From Chroococcidiopsis sp. CCMEE 29 (GTDB lineage: Bacteria; Cyanobacteriota; Cyanobacteriia; Cyanobacteriales; Chroococcidiopsidaceae): a DNA stretch of 64,000 nt. Position 1 is the stretch's first letter, and each line of letters begins with the position of its first letter. Positions 17,474-25,561 of the stretch are shown in pieces. The translations under genes and the position numbers were made by a program. The notes under the pieces were generated by a model that saw only the letters and a list, made by a program, of their open reading frames with translations, did not search any database and had not been told where the DNA came from. The DNA lies in the NCBI RefSeq assembly GCF_023558375.1, contig NZ_CP083761.1:2288001-2352000 (forward strand). Direction: 5' to 3'.

Positions 17474-18925
17474 ATGACCAAAAACGCCTCTAACTTACAA
17501 CAGCCTCAGCCACCCATTGATGCAATCCCCATTACGCAGCAAGATTCGCAACAAAGCGTGAGCATCCGGCAAAAGGAGCATCTGGAGGCATTGATTGCAC
17601 GCTATACCAAACGCACCAAAACATCAAAACAACTTGCACAAACTTATCGTCCGGTTCTAGCCGATCCTAGAAACGCAAGGTTCAGTTTGTTTCTCAAAGA
17701 AATGTTTTATCCCATTGTAGGAAAACGCTCTGTTGGCTCCAAAATATGGGATGTCGATGGGAATGAATACATAGATCTGTTGATGGGATTTGGGGTCAAT
17801 CTCTTTGGGCACAATCCTCCTTTTGTCAAAGCTGTCCTGGAAGCGCAACTCGATCAAGGCATACAGATTGGTCCCCAAGCTGAACTGGCTGGTGAAGTCG
17901 CTGAGTTAATTAGCGAACTCACAGGTATGGAGCGAGTGACCTTTTCTAATACGGGTACAGAAGCAGTCATGACCGCGTTGCGCTTAGCAAGAACAGCAAC
18001 AGGTCGCAACAAAATTGCGCTCTTCTCAAATTCTTATCATGGTCATTTTGATGGAACGTTGGCAAAGGCAGCAGGCGAAAATCCACAAGCCGTACCCATC
18101 GCACCAGGAGTTATTTTCAACTTGGTGGCAGATGTTTTAGTTCTCAATTATGGAAATCCTCAATCGCTTGAGATTATCAAAGCCCACGAGCGGGAATTAG
18201 CAGCTGTTCTGGTTGAACCTGTGCAAACCCACCGACCCGATTTACAACCCAAAGCTTTTCTCCAGCAGCTGAGGCAATTAACAAAAGAATCAGGGATAGC
18301 CTTAATCTTTGATGAAATGGTTACCGGCTTCCGCATTCATCCGGGTGGGGCGCAAGCTTGGTTTGGCATAGAAGCAGACATTGCAACTTATGGCAAGATT
18401 GTCGGTGGTGGAATGCCGATTGGCATTGTGGCTGGCAAAGCTGCTTACATGGATGGAATTGATGGCGGGATGTGGAACTATGGAGACGCATCCTCTCCTC
18501 AAGCCAAAACAACGTTTTTTGCAGGTACTTTTTGCAAGCATCCTTTAGCAATGGCCGCAGCAAAGGCTGTACTGGAGCATCTAAAAAGTCAGGGACCTTC
18601 CTTGCAGGAGCAGTTAAATCAACGCACGTCAAAATTTGTGGAAACGCTGAATGCTTTCTTTGAAGAAGTTCAATTGCCCATCCGGCTGGCAAATTTTGGT
18701 TCGTACTTTGGTCCTGTTCCTGTGGAAAATTCCACCCAATCTAATAATTCTGCCGCATTAGAAGGTCTCAGCCTGTTAAATTATCACCTGCTCGATAAGG
18801 GAATCTTTATCCGAGGAGGAGATGGTTTCCTATCCACAGCTCATACAGATGAGGATATTAATTACATAATTCAGGCTGTTAGGGATAGCGTTGAGGAAAT
18901 GCAAGAGGGGGTATTGTTAGGTTAA
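17474..18925 (+). CDS. PLP-dependent class III aminotransferase, GSAM/MxcL-like, likely acts on the peptide aldehyde
   Basis: Protein of 483 aa, class III aminotransferase fold similar to glutamate-1-semialdehyde aminomutase. Visible motifs are SNTGTEAVMTALRLAR, the cofactor Asp in FDEMVTGFR, and the PLP lysine in YGKIVGGGMP. A dedicated GSAM would sit apart from secondary metabolism. Here the gene follows an NRPS reductase domain, as MxcL follows the reductase in the myxochelin pathway, where it converts the released aldehyde to an amine. The same step is inferred here. The start at ATG 17474 gives MTKNASNL; a 31-codon upstream extension is unconserved. The spacing from mbtH (177 bp) leaves room for an internal promoter. 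Confidence 0.85.
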   Translation: MTKNASNLQQPQPPIDAIPITQQDSQQSVSIRQKEHLEALIARYTKRTKTSKQLAQTYRPVLADPRNARFSLFLKEMFYPIVGKRSVGSKIWDVDGNEYIDLLMGFGVNLFGHNPPFVKAVLEAQLDQGIQIGPQAELAGEVAELISELTGMERVTFSNTGTEAVMTALRLARTATGRNKIALFSNSYHGHFDGTLAKAAGENPQAVPIAPGVIFNLVADVLVLNYGNPQSLEIIKAHERELAAVLVEPVQTHRPDLQPKAFLQQLRQLTKESGIALIFDEMVTGFRIHPGGAQAWFGIEADIATYGKIVGGGMPIGIVAGKAAYMDGIDGGMWNYGDASSPQAKTTFFAGTFCKHPLAMAAAKAVLEHLKSQGPSLQEQLNQRTSKFVETLNAFFEEVQLPIRLANFGSYFGPVPVENSTQSNNSAALEGLSLLNYHLLDKGIFIRGGDGFLSTAHTDEDINYIIQAVRDSVEEMQEGVLLG

Positions 18926-19058
18926 GTGAAGGGTGCTAAGAGAGGGCAAAATCTGAGATAATTCTCTCATGAGCAAAAATTCCAACTTGTACCACAAGCA
19001 ACAAAGCGTGAAGGCTGTTGTAGGGCTGCGTTATCAGTATTAGATTGCAAGTCGGATC

Positions 19059-19844
19059 GTGACAAACACACCAACCTTTAATGCTTGGGTTACCTGTCCC
19101 AAGCCCAACCCTCAGGCGAACCTGCGGCTATTCTGTTTCCCCTACGCAGGTGGCAGTACTTTGAGCTTTCGCACATGGTCAAACAGTCTACCTACAACTG
19201 TCGAAGTCTGTCCCATCGAACTCCCTGGACGGGGAATTCAGATCAGGTCAGTTCCATTTACACAGTTAGAACCGCTAGTTCAGGCGATCGCTCAAGCTCT
19301 TTTACCGTACTTAGACAAATCCTTTGCCTTCTTTGGTCATAGCATGGGTGCGCTCGTCAGCTTCGAGGTTGCTCGTCTACTTCGCAAACAGGATGAGCGA
19401 GAACCAATACACCTATTTGTGTCCGGTCGCCGCGCTCCCCAAATCCCGTCCTCAGAACCGCCTATCCACACCCTGCCAGAACCTGCATTTCTCGACAAAC
19501 TCCGCCGTCTCAACGGTACTCCCAGAGCAGTGTTAGAAAATGTCGAACTGATGCAAATGCTGCTTCCCACTTTACGGGCAGACTTTGCTGTAATTGAAAC
19601 TTATGTTTACGCGACCGAGTCGCCGCTAAACTTTCCCATCACTGCTTTTGGTGGTTTGCAGGATATTGAGGTTAACTTTGATCGCCTTCAAGCTTGGCGA
19701 CAGCAGACAAACGCTTCCTTCTCGCTGCAAATGCTTCCAGGCGACCATTTCTTTTTGCATTCAGCCCAAGCAATGCTACTTCAAAGCTTAGCTCAACACC
19801 TACAGGCGCGATCGCCAGTTGGGTTGCAAAAACAGAGTTTCTAG
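19059..19844 (+). CDS. Type II thioesterase (editing TE)
   Basis: Protein of 261 aa, alpha/beta hydrolase of the type II thioesterase family. It has the N-terminal CFPYAGGS motif, the nucleophile elbow FGHSMGALVSFEVAR, and the C-terminal GDHFFL motif with the catalytic His. These enzymes remove wrong or stalled acyl groups from carrier domains. The start is GTG at 19059 (TNTPTFNAWV); no ATG fits. With no TE domain in the NRPSs, this is the only thioesterase seen, and it fits proof-reading rather than product release. It is followed 23 bp later by the acylase gene. Confidence 0.9.
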   Translation: MTNTPTFNAWVTCPKPNPQANLRLFCFPYAGGSTLSFRTWSNSLPTTVEVCPIELPGRGIQIRSVPFTQLEPLVQAIAQALLPYLDKSFAFFGHSMGALVSFEVARLLRKQDEREPIHLFVSGRRAPQIPSSEPPIHTLPEPAFLDKLRRLNGTPRAVLENVELMQMLLPTLRADFAVIETYVYATESPLNFPITAFGGLQDIEVNFDRLQAWRQQTNASFSLQMLPGDHFFLHSAQAMLLQSLAQHLQARSPVGLQKQSF

Positions 19845-19867
19845 ATAAATAATTTTTCAAAAACATA

Positions 19868-22054
19868 ATGTTTAAAGCTTTTTTACAATGGTGTGGTCTT
19901 AGAGGTGGTTTGTCTCTTGATAAACTTCTGTATTGGTGTAGGCACGCTGCATTCAGAGTTTTTAAAAGAAAAAAATTTCAACTTTTACCGTTGATATTCG
20001 GTTTCATCTTTGCTTTGTTTATAGGGATTTCTAGTAAAGCAACACTGCCAACATCCACAGAAATACTCTGGGACACTTACGGCATCCCCCATATCTACGG
20101 CAAGGATACTCAAAGTACCTTCCAAGCCTTTGGTTGGGCGCAGATGCAAAGCCACGGTAACTTGCTCTTGCGTCTATACGGTCAAGCCCGGGGACGCGCT
20201 GCCCAATACTGGGGGGAGGAGTACCTAGAATCAGATCGATGGGTACAACTAATGGGGATTCCTGAACGCGCCTCCTCTTGGTATGAAGCCCAAAGTCCAG
20301 CCTTCCGCAGCAATCTGGATGCATTTGCTGCTGGGATCAATGCCTATGCCAAAGCACATCCGGATTTGATTGACGACGAACTTGAGGTCATGCTGCCAGT
20401 CGAGCCAGTGGATATACTTGCTCACGGGCAGCGCGTGCTTCATTTTACATTTGTGGTGAATCCGGAGAGCATTAATGACAACGTTGAAAAAATCGGTGAA
20501 AAAAGCAACCCAAAAGGTTCTAACGGTTGGGCGATCGCACCATCACGTTCTGCAAGTGGCAAAGCAATGCTGCTAGCAAACCCACATCTACCTTGGTCGG
20601 ATCTATTCCTTTGGTATGAAGCCCAACTGACCGCTCCAGGAATTGATGCTTACGGGGCAACGCTGGTCGGTATTCCTGTTTTGGCGATTGCCTTCAACGA
20701 CAACTTAGGCTGGACTCACACGGTCAACACCCATGACGGGTGGGACACTTACGAATTGCAACTGGTAGAAGGAGGCTACCGCTTCGACGGCAAAGTTCGC
20801 ACCTTCCAAACAGAAAAGAAAACTTTGCAGGTCAAGCAGGATAACGGTACTCTGCGCTCAGAATCAGTTGTGGTGCAACATTCGATTCATGGTCCGGTTG
20901 TAGCACAGAAGCAGGGCAAAGCCCTGGCACTGCGAGTTGTTGGACTCGATCAGCCTGGGGCGCTAGAACAGTGGTGGGATATGGCGCGAGCGAAAAACCT
21001 AACTCAATTTGAAGCTGCACTTAAGCGCTTACAACTCCCGATGTTTACAGTGATGTACGCAGATCGAGACGGACACATCATGCACCTGTTCAACGGTCAA
21101 GTACCAATTCGCTCTCAGGGAGACTTTGAAGACTGGGAGGGTATAATTCCTGGCGATACCTCTAAAACCTTGTGGACAAAAACTCACCCCTACCGCGATC
21201 TGCCGCGCGTAGTTGACCCACGCAGCGGTTGGTTGCAGAATGCGAACGATCCGCCTTGGACAACAACGTTCCCACGGGCGCTTAATCCAGATCAATACCC
21301 GCCCTACATGGCACCAAGGGGACCAATGGATTTTCGGGCGCAGCGTTCCGCCAGGATGCTGGATGAGGATAAACGCATTTCTTTCGAGGAGATGGTTAAG
21401 TACAAGCATTCGACTCGCATGGAACTGGCAGATCGAATTTTAGATGATCTAATTCCCGCCGCTAGGAAGTATGGAGACGAATCAGCGCGTCGAGCCGCCG
21501 ATGTACTGGAGGATTGGGATCGTCAGGCGGATGCAGATAGCCGGGGAGGAGTACTCTTCGCCCAATGGGTGGAAGGAATGGACTTTCCAGCCGCGTTTGC
21601 AACTCCCTGGAAAGAGGAATCCCCACGCATCACACCCGACGGTTTGGCAGATCCTCAAGGAGCAACTAAGGTGCTGGCGATCGCAGCAGCAAAGGTGGAG
21701 GCGGCTTATGGGGCGTTAGATGTAGCATGGGGTGATGTTTTTCGGCTGAAGTCTGGTGGTAAAGATCTGCCAGCCAATGGTGGTCCTGGAAATCTCGGTA
21801 TCTTCCGCGTTCTCAATTTTGCTCCGACTCCTGATGGGCACTTTCAGTCTGTTGATGGCGATTCCTATATCGCCGCGATTGAGTTTTCCAACCCAGTACG
21901 AGCTATGACACTCACAAGCTACGGCAACGCAACTCAACCAAGTTCGCCACCTATAGGAGAGCAATTGCAGTTGTTCGTTCGCAAGGAGTTGCATCCAGTT
22001 TGGCGATCGCGTCAGGAAATCATAGCCCATTTGGAGCAGCGCCAGGTATTTTGA
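19868..22054 (+). CDS. Penicillin/AHL acylase family Ntn-hydrolase (PvdQ/QuiP-like), membrane-targeted
   Basis: Protein of 728 aa, penicillin acylase (S45) family. It has an N-terminal signal or anchor helix (about residues 38-57), so the enzyme acts outside the cytoplasm. The alpha chain has WDTYGIPHIYG. Auto-cleavage is expected before Ser218 in KGSNGWAI, which becomes the N-terminal nucleophile of the beta chain; the Asn and HTVN/HGPV segments of the family are present. In pyoverdine synthesis PvdQ removes the fatty acyl chain from the siderophore precursor in the periplasm. Position directly behind the type II TE suggests a comparable deacylation or maturation step, though acyl-homoserine lactone or other amide cleavage cannot be excluded. 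Confidence 0.85.
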   Translation: MFKAFLQWCGLRGGLSLDKLLYWCRHAAFRVFKRKKFQLLPLIFGFIFALFIGISSKATLPTSTEILWDTYGIPHIYGKDTQSTFQAFGWAQMQSHGNLLLRLYGQARGRAAQYWGEEYLESDRWVQLMGIPERASSWYEAQSPAFRSNLDAFAAGINAYAKAHPDLIDDELEVMLPVEPVDILAHGQRVLHFTFVVNPESINDNVEKIGEKSNPKGSNGWAIAPSRSASGKAMLLANPHLPWSDLFLWYEAQLTAPGIDAYGATLVGIPVLAIAFNDNLGWTHTVNTHDGWDTYELQLVEGGYRFDGKVRTFQTEKKTLQVKQDNGTLRSESVVVQHSIHGPVVAQKQGKALALRVVGLDQPGALEQWWDMARAKNLTQFEAALKRLQLPMFTVMYADRDGHIMHLFNGQVPIRSQGDFEDWEGIIPGDTSKTLWTKTHPYRDLPRVVDPRSGWLQNANDPPWTTTFPRALNPDQYPPYMAPRGPMDFRAQRSARMLDEDKRISFEEMVKYKHSTRMELADRILDDLIPAARKYGDESARRAADVLEDWDRQADADSRGGVLFAQWVEGMDFPAAFATPWKEESPRITPDGLADPQGATKVLAIAAAKVEAAYGALDVAWGDVFRLKSGGKDLPANGGPGNLGIFRVLNFAPTPDGHFQSVDGDSYIAAIEFSNPVRAMTLTSYGNATQPSSPPIGEQLQLFVRKELHPVWRSRQEIIAHLEQRQVF

Positions 22055-22076
22055 AGCTGGGATTTTTGGTCATGCA

Positions 22077-22500
22077 CTAAAGAAGCGTTGGATAAGCAGC
22101 AAGATCATTCCAAGTCCAAGGATTATCCGCTAATCCGGCGCGTTGAGCAGCCGTAGCTCCTAAGCAAGAATGCTGCCATATCCAGTTGAAGTAGCTCACA
22201 ACTAACCGCACACTCAACTTAGGAAAGCTCCCATAACTTGCTCTGATTTATTTTGTTGTCGATGCGCTCCGCCCCGTCTGTTGAGGCACAATGCCATTGG
22301 TTCGCTCACTTCGTTGCGTTAAGGCTTTGCTAGTATAATGCTCGTATCTCATGCTCACAAAGCGTTCGTTCATATCCACTCCAGCCATCGGTGTGCCACT
22401 CGCAGCCAGTTTTGTCTTGCTTTGTTCAGTCTAGCAGTCCCACACTTCCGCCCTGCATGACCCAGATGTACGACATCAACATAAGCTGCTCCTACGTTAG
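22077..22500 (-). pseudogene. Decayed transposase fragment (IS1-like)
   Basis: The stretch of about 560 bases between the acylase and the heme oxygenase holds no intact gene. On the minus strand it translates in broken frames to transposase-like pieces: GCEWHTDGWSGYERTL at about 22345-22410, then a stop; and KLSVRLVVSYFNWIW continuing to TTAAQRAG and NPWTWNDLAAYPTLL before a stop at 22077-22079. The TDGW and SYFNWIW...TTAAQRAG pieces are familiar from cyanobacterial IS1-type transposases. I found no clear terminal repeats. It marks an old insertion at the edge of the NRPS cluster. Confidence 0.65.
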
Positions 22501-22614
22501 AAATCTTAATGAAAATGCTCATGAAATTCTTCTACTGTAACCATTTAGGTGATTTTTAGACTGTTTTAAGGAGTGATCCGCTCCTCAGTAGACATTAGGA
22601 ACAGGAAATTTAGC

Positions 22615-23331
22615 ATGAGCAGTAATTTAGCCACAAAATTGCGTGAAGGTACCAAAAAAGCCCACACAATGGCAGAAAACGTTGGTTTTGTCAAGTGCTT
22701 TTTAAAAGGGGTAGTAGAGAAGAACTCTTACCGCAAGCTGGTTGCCAACTTCTACTTCGTCTACTCAGCGATGGAAGAAGAAATGGAGCGGCATCAGCAA
22801 CATCCAATCCTATCGAAAATTGACTTCCAACAGCTGAACCGGAAGCGTAGCTTAGAGCAAGACCTTCAGTTCTACTATGGTGCCAACTGGCGAGAGCAAG
22901 TTGATCTATCTCCATCTGGTAAAGAATACGTGCAGCGGATTCGGGAAATATCTGCATCAGAACCTGAACTGTTGATTGCCCATTCTTACACCCGCTATCT
23001 CGGCGATTTATCTGGTGGTCAAATTCTTAAGGGCATTGCTCAACGGGCGATGAACTTAAATGACGGACAAGGCACTGCTTTCTATGAATTCAAAGACATT
23101 CCTGATGAGAAGCAGTTCAAAGCTACCTATCGGCAAGCAATGAATGAGCTGCCTATTGATGAGGTTACCGCAGATCGGATTGTAGATGAAGCCAATGCCG
23201 CTTTTGGCATGAATATGAAGCTGTTCCAGGAACTAGAGGGCAATTTGATCAAGGCAATCGGTCAAATGCTATTCAACACCTTGACACGCCGTCGCACTCG
23301 CGGCAATACTGAGCTGGCAACGGCTGATTAA
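22615..23331 (+). CDS. ho1: Heme oxygenase (biliverdin-producing)
   Basis: Protein of 238 aa, the usual length of cyanobacterial HO1. It opens the heme ring to biliverdin IXalpha, CO and Fe(II) using reduced ferredoxin; biliverdin feeds phycobilin and bilin chromophores. His17 in TKKAHTMAEN is the expected proximal heme ligand, and the distal-helix motif LGDLSGGQILKG is present. I chose ATG 22615 (MSSNLATKLREG) because the conserved N-terminus begins there; a 14-codon GTG extension from 22573 is unconserved. Although it follows the putative siderophore cluster, it is a core gene, and the link to iron recycling is only suggestive. Confidence 0.95.
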   Translation: MSSNLATKLREGTKKAHTMAENVGFVKCFLKGVVEKNSYRKLVANFYFVYSAMEEEMERHQQHPILSKIDFQQLNRKRSLEQDLQFYYGANWREQVDLSPSGKEYVQRIREISASEPELLIAHSYTRYLGDLSGGQILKGIAQRAMNLNDGQGTAFYEFKDIPDEKQFKATYRQAMNELPIDEVTADRIVDEANAAFGMNMKLFQELEGNLIKAIGQMLFNTLTRRRTRGNTELATAD

Positions 23332-23394
23332 ATCACAGCATGCACATTTTCCTGTTGAATTCTAACTGAATAAACAAAACTTAATTTCTTCTTA

Positions 23395-23445
23395 CAATCC
23401 TGGATACTGGGTGGTGGTGCTGCTATCATCAAGTATCCAGGATTG
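23395..23445. terminator. Long hairpin downstream of ho1
   Basis: Perfect 14-bp inverted repeat: CAATCCTGGATACT at 23395-23408 and its complement at 23432-23445, with a 23-base loop. It lies 63 bp past the ho1 stop. There is no T-run directly after it, so it may be a processed or repeat-derived hairpin rather than a classical terminator. Confidence 0.5.
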
Positions 23446-23519
23446 TCAGCTTGCGGGGTAATACCATTTTGGATTTTGGTGGTATCTTGCAAATCGATAC
23501 ACTGTTAATTCAAAACTCT

Positions 23520-23583
23520 GTACGGGCGGGTTTACCAGACATACCTGTTTTCATACAGAAAATTCACAAAAACCCGCCCCTAC
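23520..23583. repeat. Inverted repeat just upstream of cobW
   Basis: Arms at 23520-23533 and 23570-23583 pair at 13 of 14 positions around GGGCGGGTTT/AAACCCGCCC, with a 36-base spacer. The second arm ends 21 bp before the cobW ATG. It resembles small palindromic intergenic elements of cyanobacteria. Confidence 0.6.
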
Positions 23584-23604
23584 AATTCAAAATTATTTAA
23601 AAGA

Positions 23605-24651
23605 ATGGCTACAAAAATTCCTGTTACAGTAATTACTGGCTTTTTAGGCAGTGGTAAGACGACCTTAATTCGTCACTTGCTACAGCACAATCAGGGCAAA
23701 CGCATTGCAGTTTTGGTCAATGAGTTTGGAGAACTGGGTATCGATGGTGAACTACTCCGTTCTTGTCAAATCTGTCCAGAAGATGCAGATAGCGAGGTGA
23801 ACATTGTTGAGTTGACGAATGGTTGCCTGTGTTGCACAGTGCAAGAAGAATTTTTGCCAATGATGCTGACGCTGCTGCAACGGCGAGACAAACTGGACTA
23901 TATTCTGATTGAAACTTCTGGACTGGCATTGCCAAAGCCACTGGTGAAGGCGTTTCGCTGGCCGGAAATTCGCAATGCTGCTACAGTGGATGCTGTAATC
24001 ACAGTAGTGGATTGTGCAGCGGTAGCAGCCGGGACATTCGCCAGCGATCCAGAAGCGGTAGAGCAAGAGCGACAAGCAGATCCGAATCTGGAGCATGAGA
24101 CACCATTACAGGAACTGTTTGAAGACCAGCTGGCTTGTGCGGATTTGGTAGTGTTGAATAAAACTGATTTAATTGATGCCTCAGCGCAAGCTCAAGTTGT
24201 GGAGTTGATTCAACAAGAGCTGCCTAGAGTTGTGAAGGTTATGCCGAGCGATCGCGGCCAGGTAGATCCATCTATTTTACTCGGCTTCCAAGCTGCGGTA
24301 GAAGAAAACTTAGCGACTCGCCCTAGCCATCATGACACTGAAGAAGACCACGAACACGATGACGAGATTACCTCAACTCACGTAGTTTTGAACCGCACAT
24401 TTAACCCCACTGTGCTGCAAAATCAATTACAACTGCTAGCACAAGCACAAGATATTTACCGAATTAAGGGATTTGTGGCTGTTTCCAACAAATCAATGCG
24501 GCTAGTGTTGCAAGGTGTAGGAACACGCTTTGAGCAATTTTATGACCGCCCGTGGCAACCAGATGAGCTACAGCAAACACAGTTAGTATTTATTGGTCGC
24601 GATCTTAAGCCAAGGGAAATTGAGGCGCAATTAGTAGCATTGCCGCTCTGA
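23605..24651 (+). CDS. cobW: CobW, COG0523 P-loop GTPase (cobalamin-type)
   Basis: Protein of 348 aa. The P-loop is GFLGSGKTT (from residue 12), the COG0523 metal motif is NGCLCC, and NKTDL is the guanine-specificity motif. VNEFGELGIDGELL and SGLALPKPLVKAF resemble true CobW of aerobic cobalamin synthesis, thought to deliver cobalt for chelation. A short acidic/His stretch (about residues 236-250) may bind metal. Another COG0523 gene at 56147-57169 has a longer His run and a different context, so the two probably serve different metals. cobH of the same pathway is at 49703-50332, not adjacent. Confidence 0.8.
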   Translation: MATKIPVTVITGFLGSGKTTLIRHLLQHNQGKRIAVLVNEFGELGIDGELLRSCQICPEDADSEVNIVELTNGCLCCTVQEEFLPMMLTLLQRRDKLDYILIETSGLALPKPLVKAFRWPEIRNAATVDAVITVVDCAAVAAGTFASDPEAVEQERQADPNLEHETPLQELFEDQLACADLVVLNKTDLIDASAQAQVVELIQQELPRVVKVMPSDRGQVDPSILLGFQAAVEENLATRPSHHDTEEDHEHDDEITSTHVVLNRTFNPTVLQNQLQLLAQAQDIYRIKGFVAVSNKSMRLVLQGVGTRFEQFYDRPWQPDELQQTQLVFIGRDLKPREIEAQLVALPL

Positions 24652-24656
24652 TTCCA

Positions 24657-24684
24657 TTTTGGATTTTAGATTTTAGATTTTGGG
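24657..24684. repeat. Heptanucleotide tandem repeat (TTTTRGR, four units)
   Basis: Four successive heptamers, TTTTGGA, TTTTAGA, TTTTAGA and TTTTGGG, start 6 bp after the cobW stop. They are the reverse-strand form of the AAAATCC repeat at 48941-48974. Confidence 0.7.
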
Positions 24685-24695
24685 TTGTGAAAGAC

Positions 24696-24842
24696 TTAGC
24701 CCTGAAATAGCTGTTGCTTTGGCAGGTTAGTGCGAGAGGGTCGAATTAGACATAGCCCACTGTAGATTAGCAGCGGTGCCAATAGTAAACTGATTACCGT
24801 AGCTAGTAGCGATCGCTTAATGCTGATTTTGCCTCGAGTCAT
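24696..24842 (-). CDS. Possible small membrane protein (48 aa)
   Basis: Weak candidate. The frame reads MTRGKISIKRSLL, then a hydrophobic stretch of about 20 residues (ATVISLLLAPLLIYSGLCLI) and a basic tail, like a single-pass small protein. No ribosome site is visible before the ATG at 24842, and I do not recognise the sequence. It could equally be a chance frame between cobW and the DUF4281 gene. Confidence 0.25.
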   Translation of the reverse strand: MTRGKISIKRSLLATVISLLLAPLLIYSGLCLIRPSRTNLPKQQLFQG

Positions 24843-24960
24843 GTAACTGCTATAGAACACTAGGTTTCTGTTTAGACAAAGCTGTAACCACTCATACTTG
24901 AACAACGATTACCTGGAGCATAGGATAGCGATGATCTGGTAATACTCTACAAGAGCAACT

Positions 24961-25449
24961 ATGGCAATCAATCAACTGTTCACTGGCGCTAATCTTTTCG
25001 TTCTACCCTTTTGGGCACTGATAATTCTGTTGCCGAACTGGGGAGTAACAAAGCGGGTAATGGAATCCTATCTCCCCTTCGTAGTGTTGGCAGGAGTGTA
25101 TTTGTATTTGTTTGCTAGCAGCATTACACCCGAAAACGCTCAAGCCTTGTCTAATCCGCAATTAGCAGATATCGCCCAATTTTTTGGAGAAGAAACAGCA
25201 GCAGCAACTGGATGGATTCATTTTCTAGTAATGGATCTGTTTGTCGGTCGTTGGATTTATTGGGAAGGGCAGCGAACGGGTATCTGGACAATTCACTCAC
25301 TCGCTCTTTGTTTGTTTGCTGGTCCTTTGGGGCTACTGTCTCACATTTTGACTCGCTGGAGCGCTCAGAAATTTTTTGCCCGTTCTAATAGTGAGGCGCA
25401 GGCATTAGCAGATGCCACCACGCCTTCAAGCGGTACGTCGTCATTTTAA
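24961..25449 (+). CDS. DUF4281 / ABA4-like integral membrane protein
   Basis: Protein of 162 aa with four hydrophobic segments, matching the DUF4281 family by its FTGANLFVLPFWALIILLPNW start and by GWIHFLVMDLFVGRWIYWEGQR. The plant homologue ABA4 is needed for neoxanthin synthesis and affects carotenoid metabolism; the role in cyanobacteria is not established. A Ser/Thr-rich tail follows the last helix. It stands alone between cobW and glgP, with its own upstream region of about 300 bp. Confidence 0.75.
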   Translation: MAINQLFTGANLFVLPFWALIILLPNWGVTKRVMESYLPFVVLAGVYLYLFASSITPENAQALSNPQLADIAQFFGEETAAATGWIHFLVMDLFVGRWIYWEGQRTGIWTIHSLALCLFAGPLGLLSHILTRWSAQKFFARSNSEAQALADATTPSSGTSSF

Positions 25450-25561
25450 GTAAAAAAGATAAATCGCGTTGCCGCCAAACAAAACAGTATTAAGATTTGC
25501 CAACAAAAGCCGGAACTAGGTAAACAATAGCCATAGCTAAACTTTAAGTTTCTACCAAACA

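Noticed and set aside
18321-18692. 123-aa minus-strand frame opposite the aminotransferase
   Set aside because: Lies wholly opposite a well-conserved gene, with no motif and no ribosome site; chance frame.
18954-18969. TGAGATAATTCTCTCA, a small palindrome between the aminotransferase and TE genes, as a Fur box
   Set aside because: Only 5-bp arms and little match to the GATAAT repeat pattern of Fur sites; not enough to call an operator.
21029-21409. 126-aa minus-strand frame opposite the acylase
   Set aside because: Complement of a conserved Ntn-hydrolase region; composition fits a shadow.
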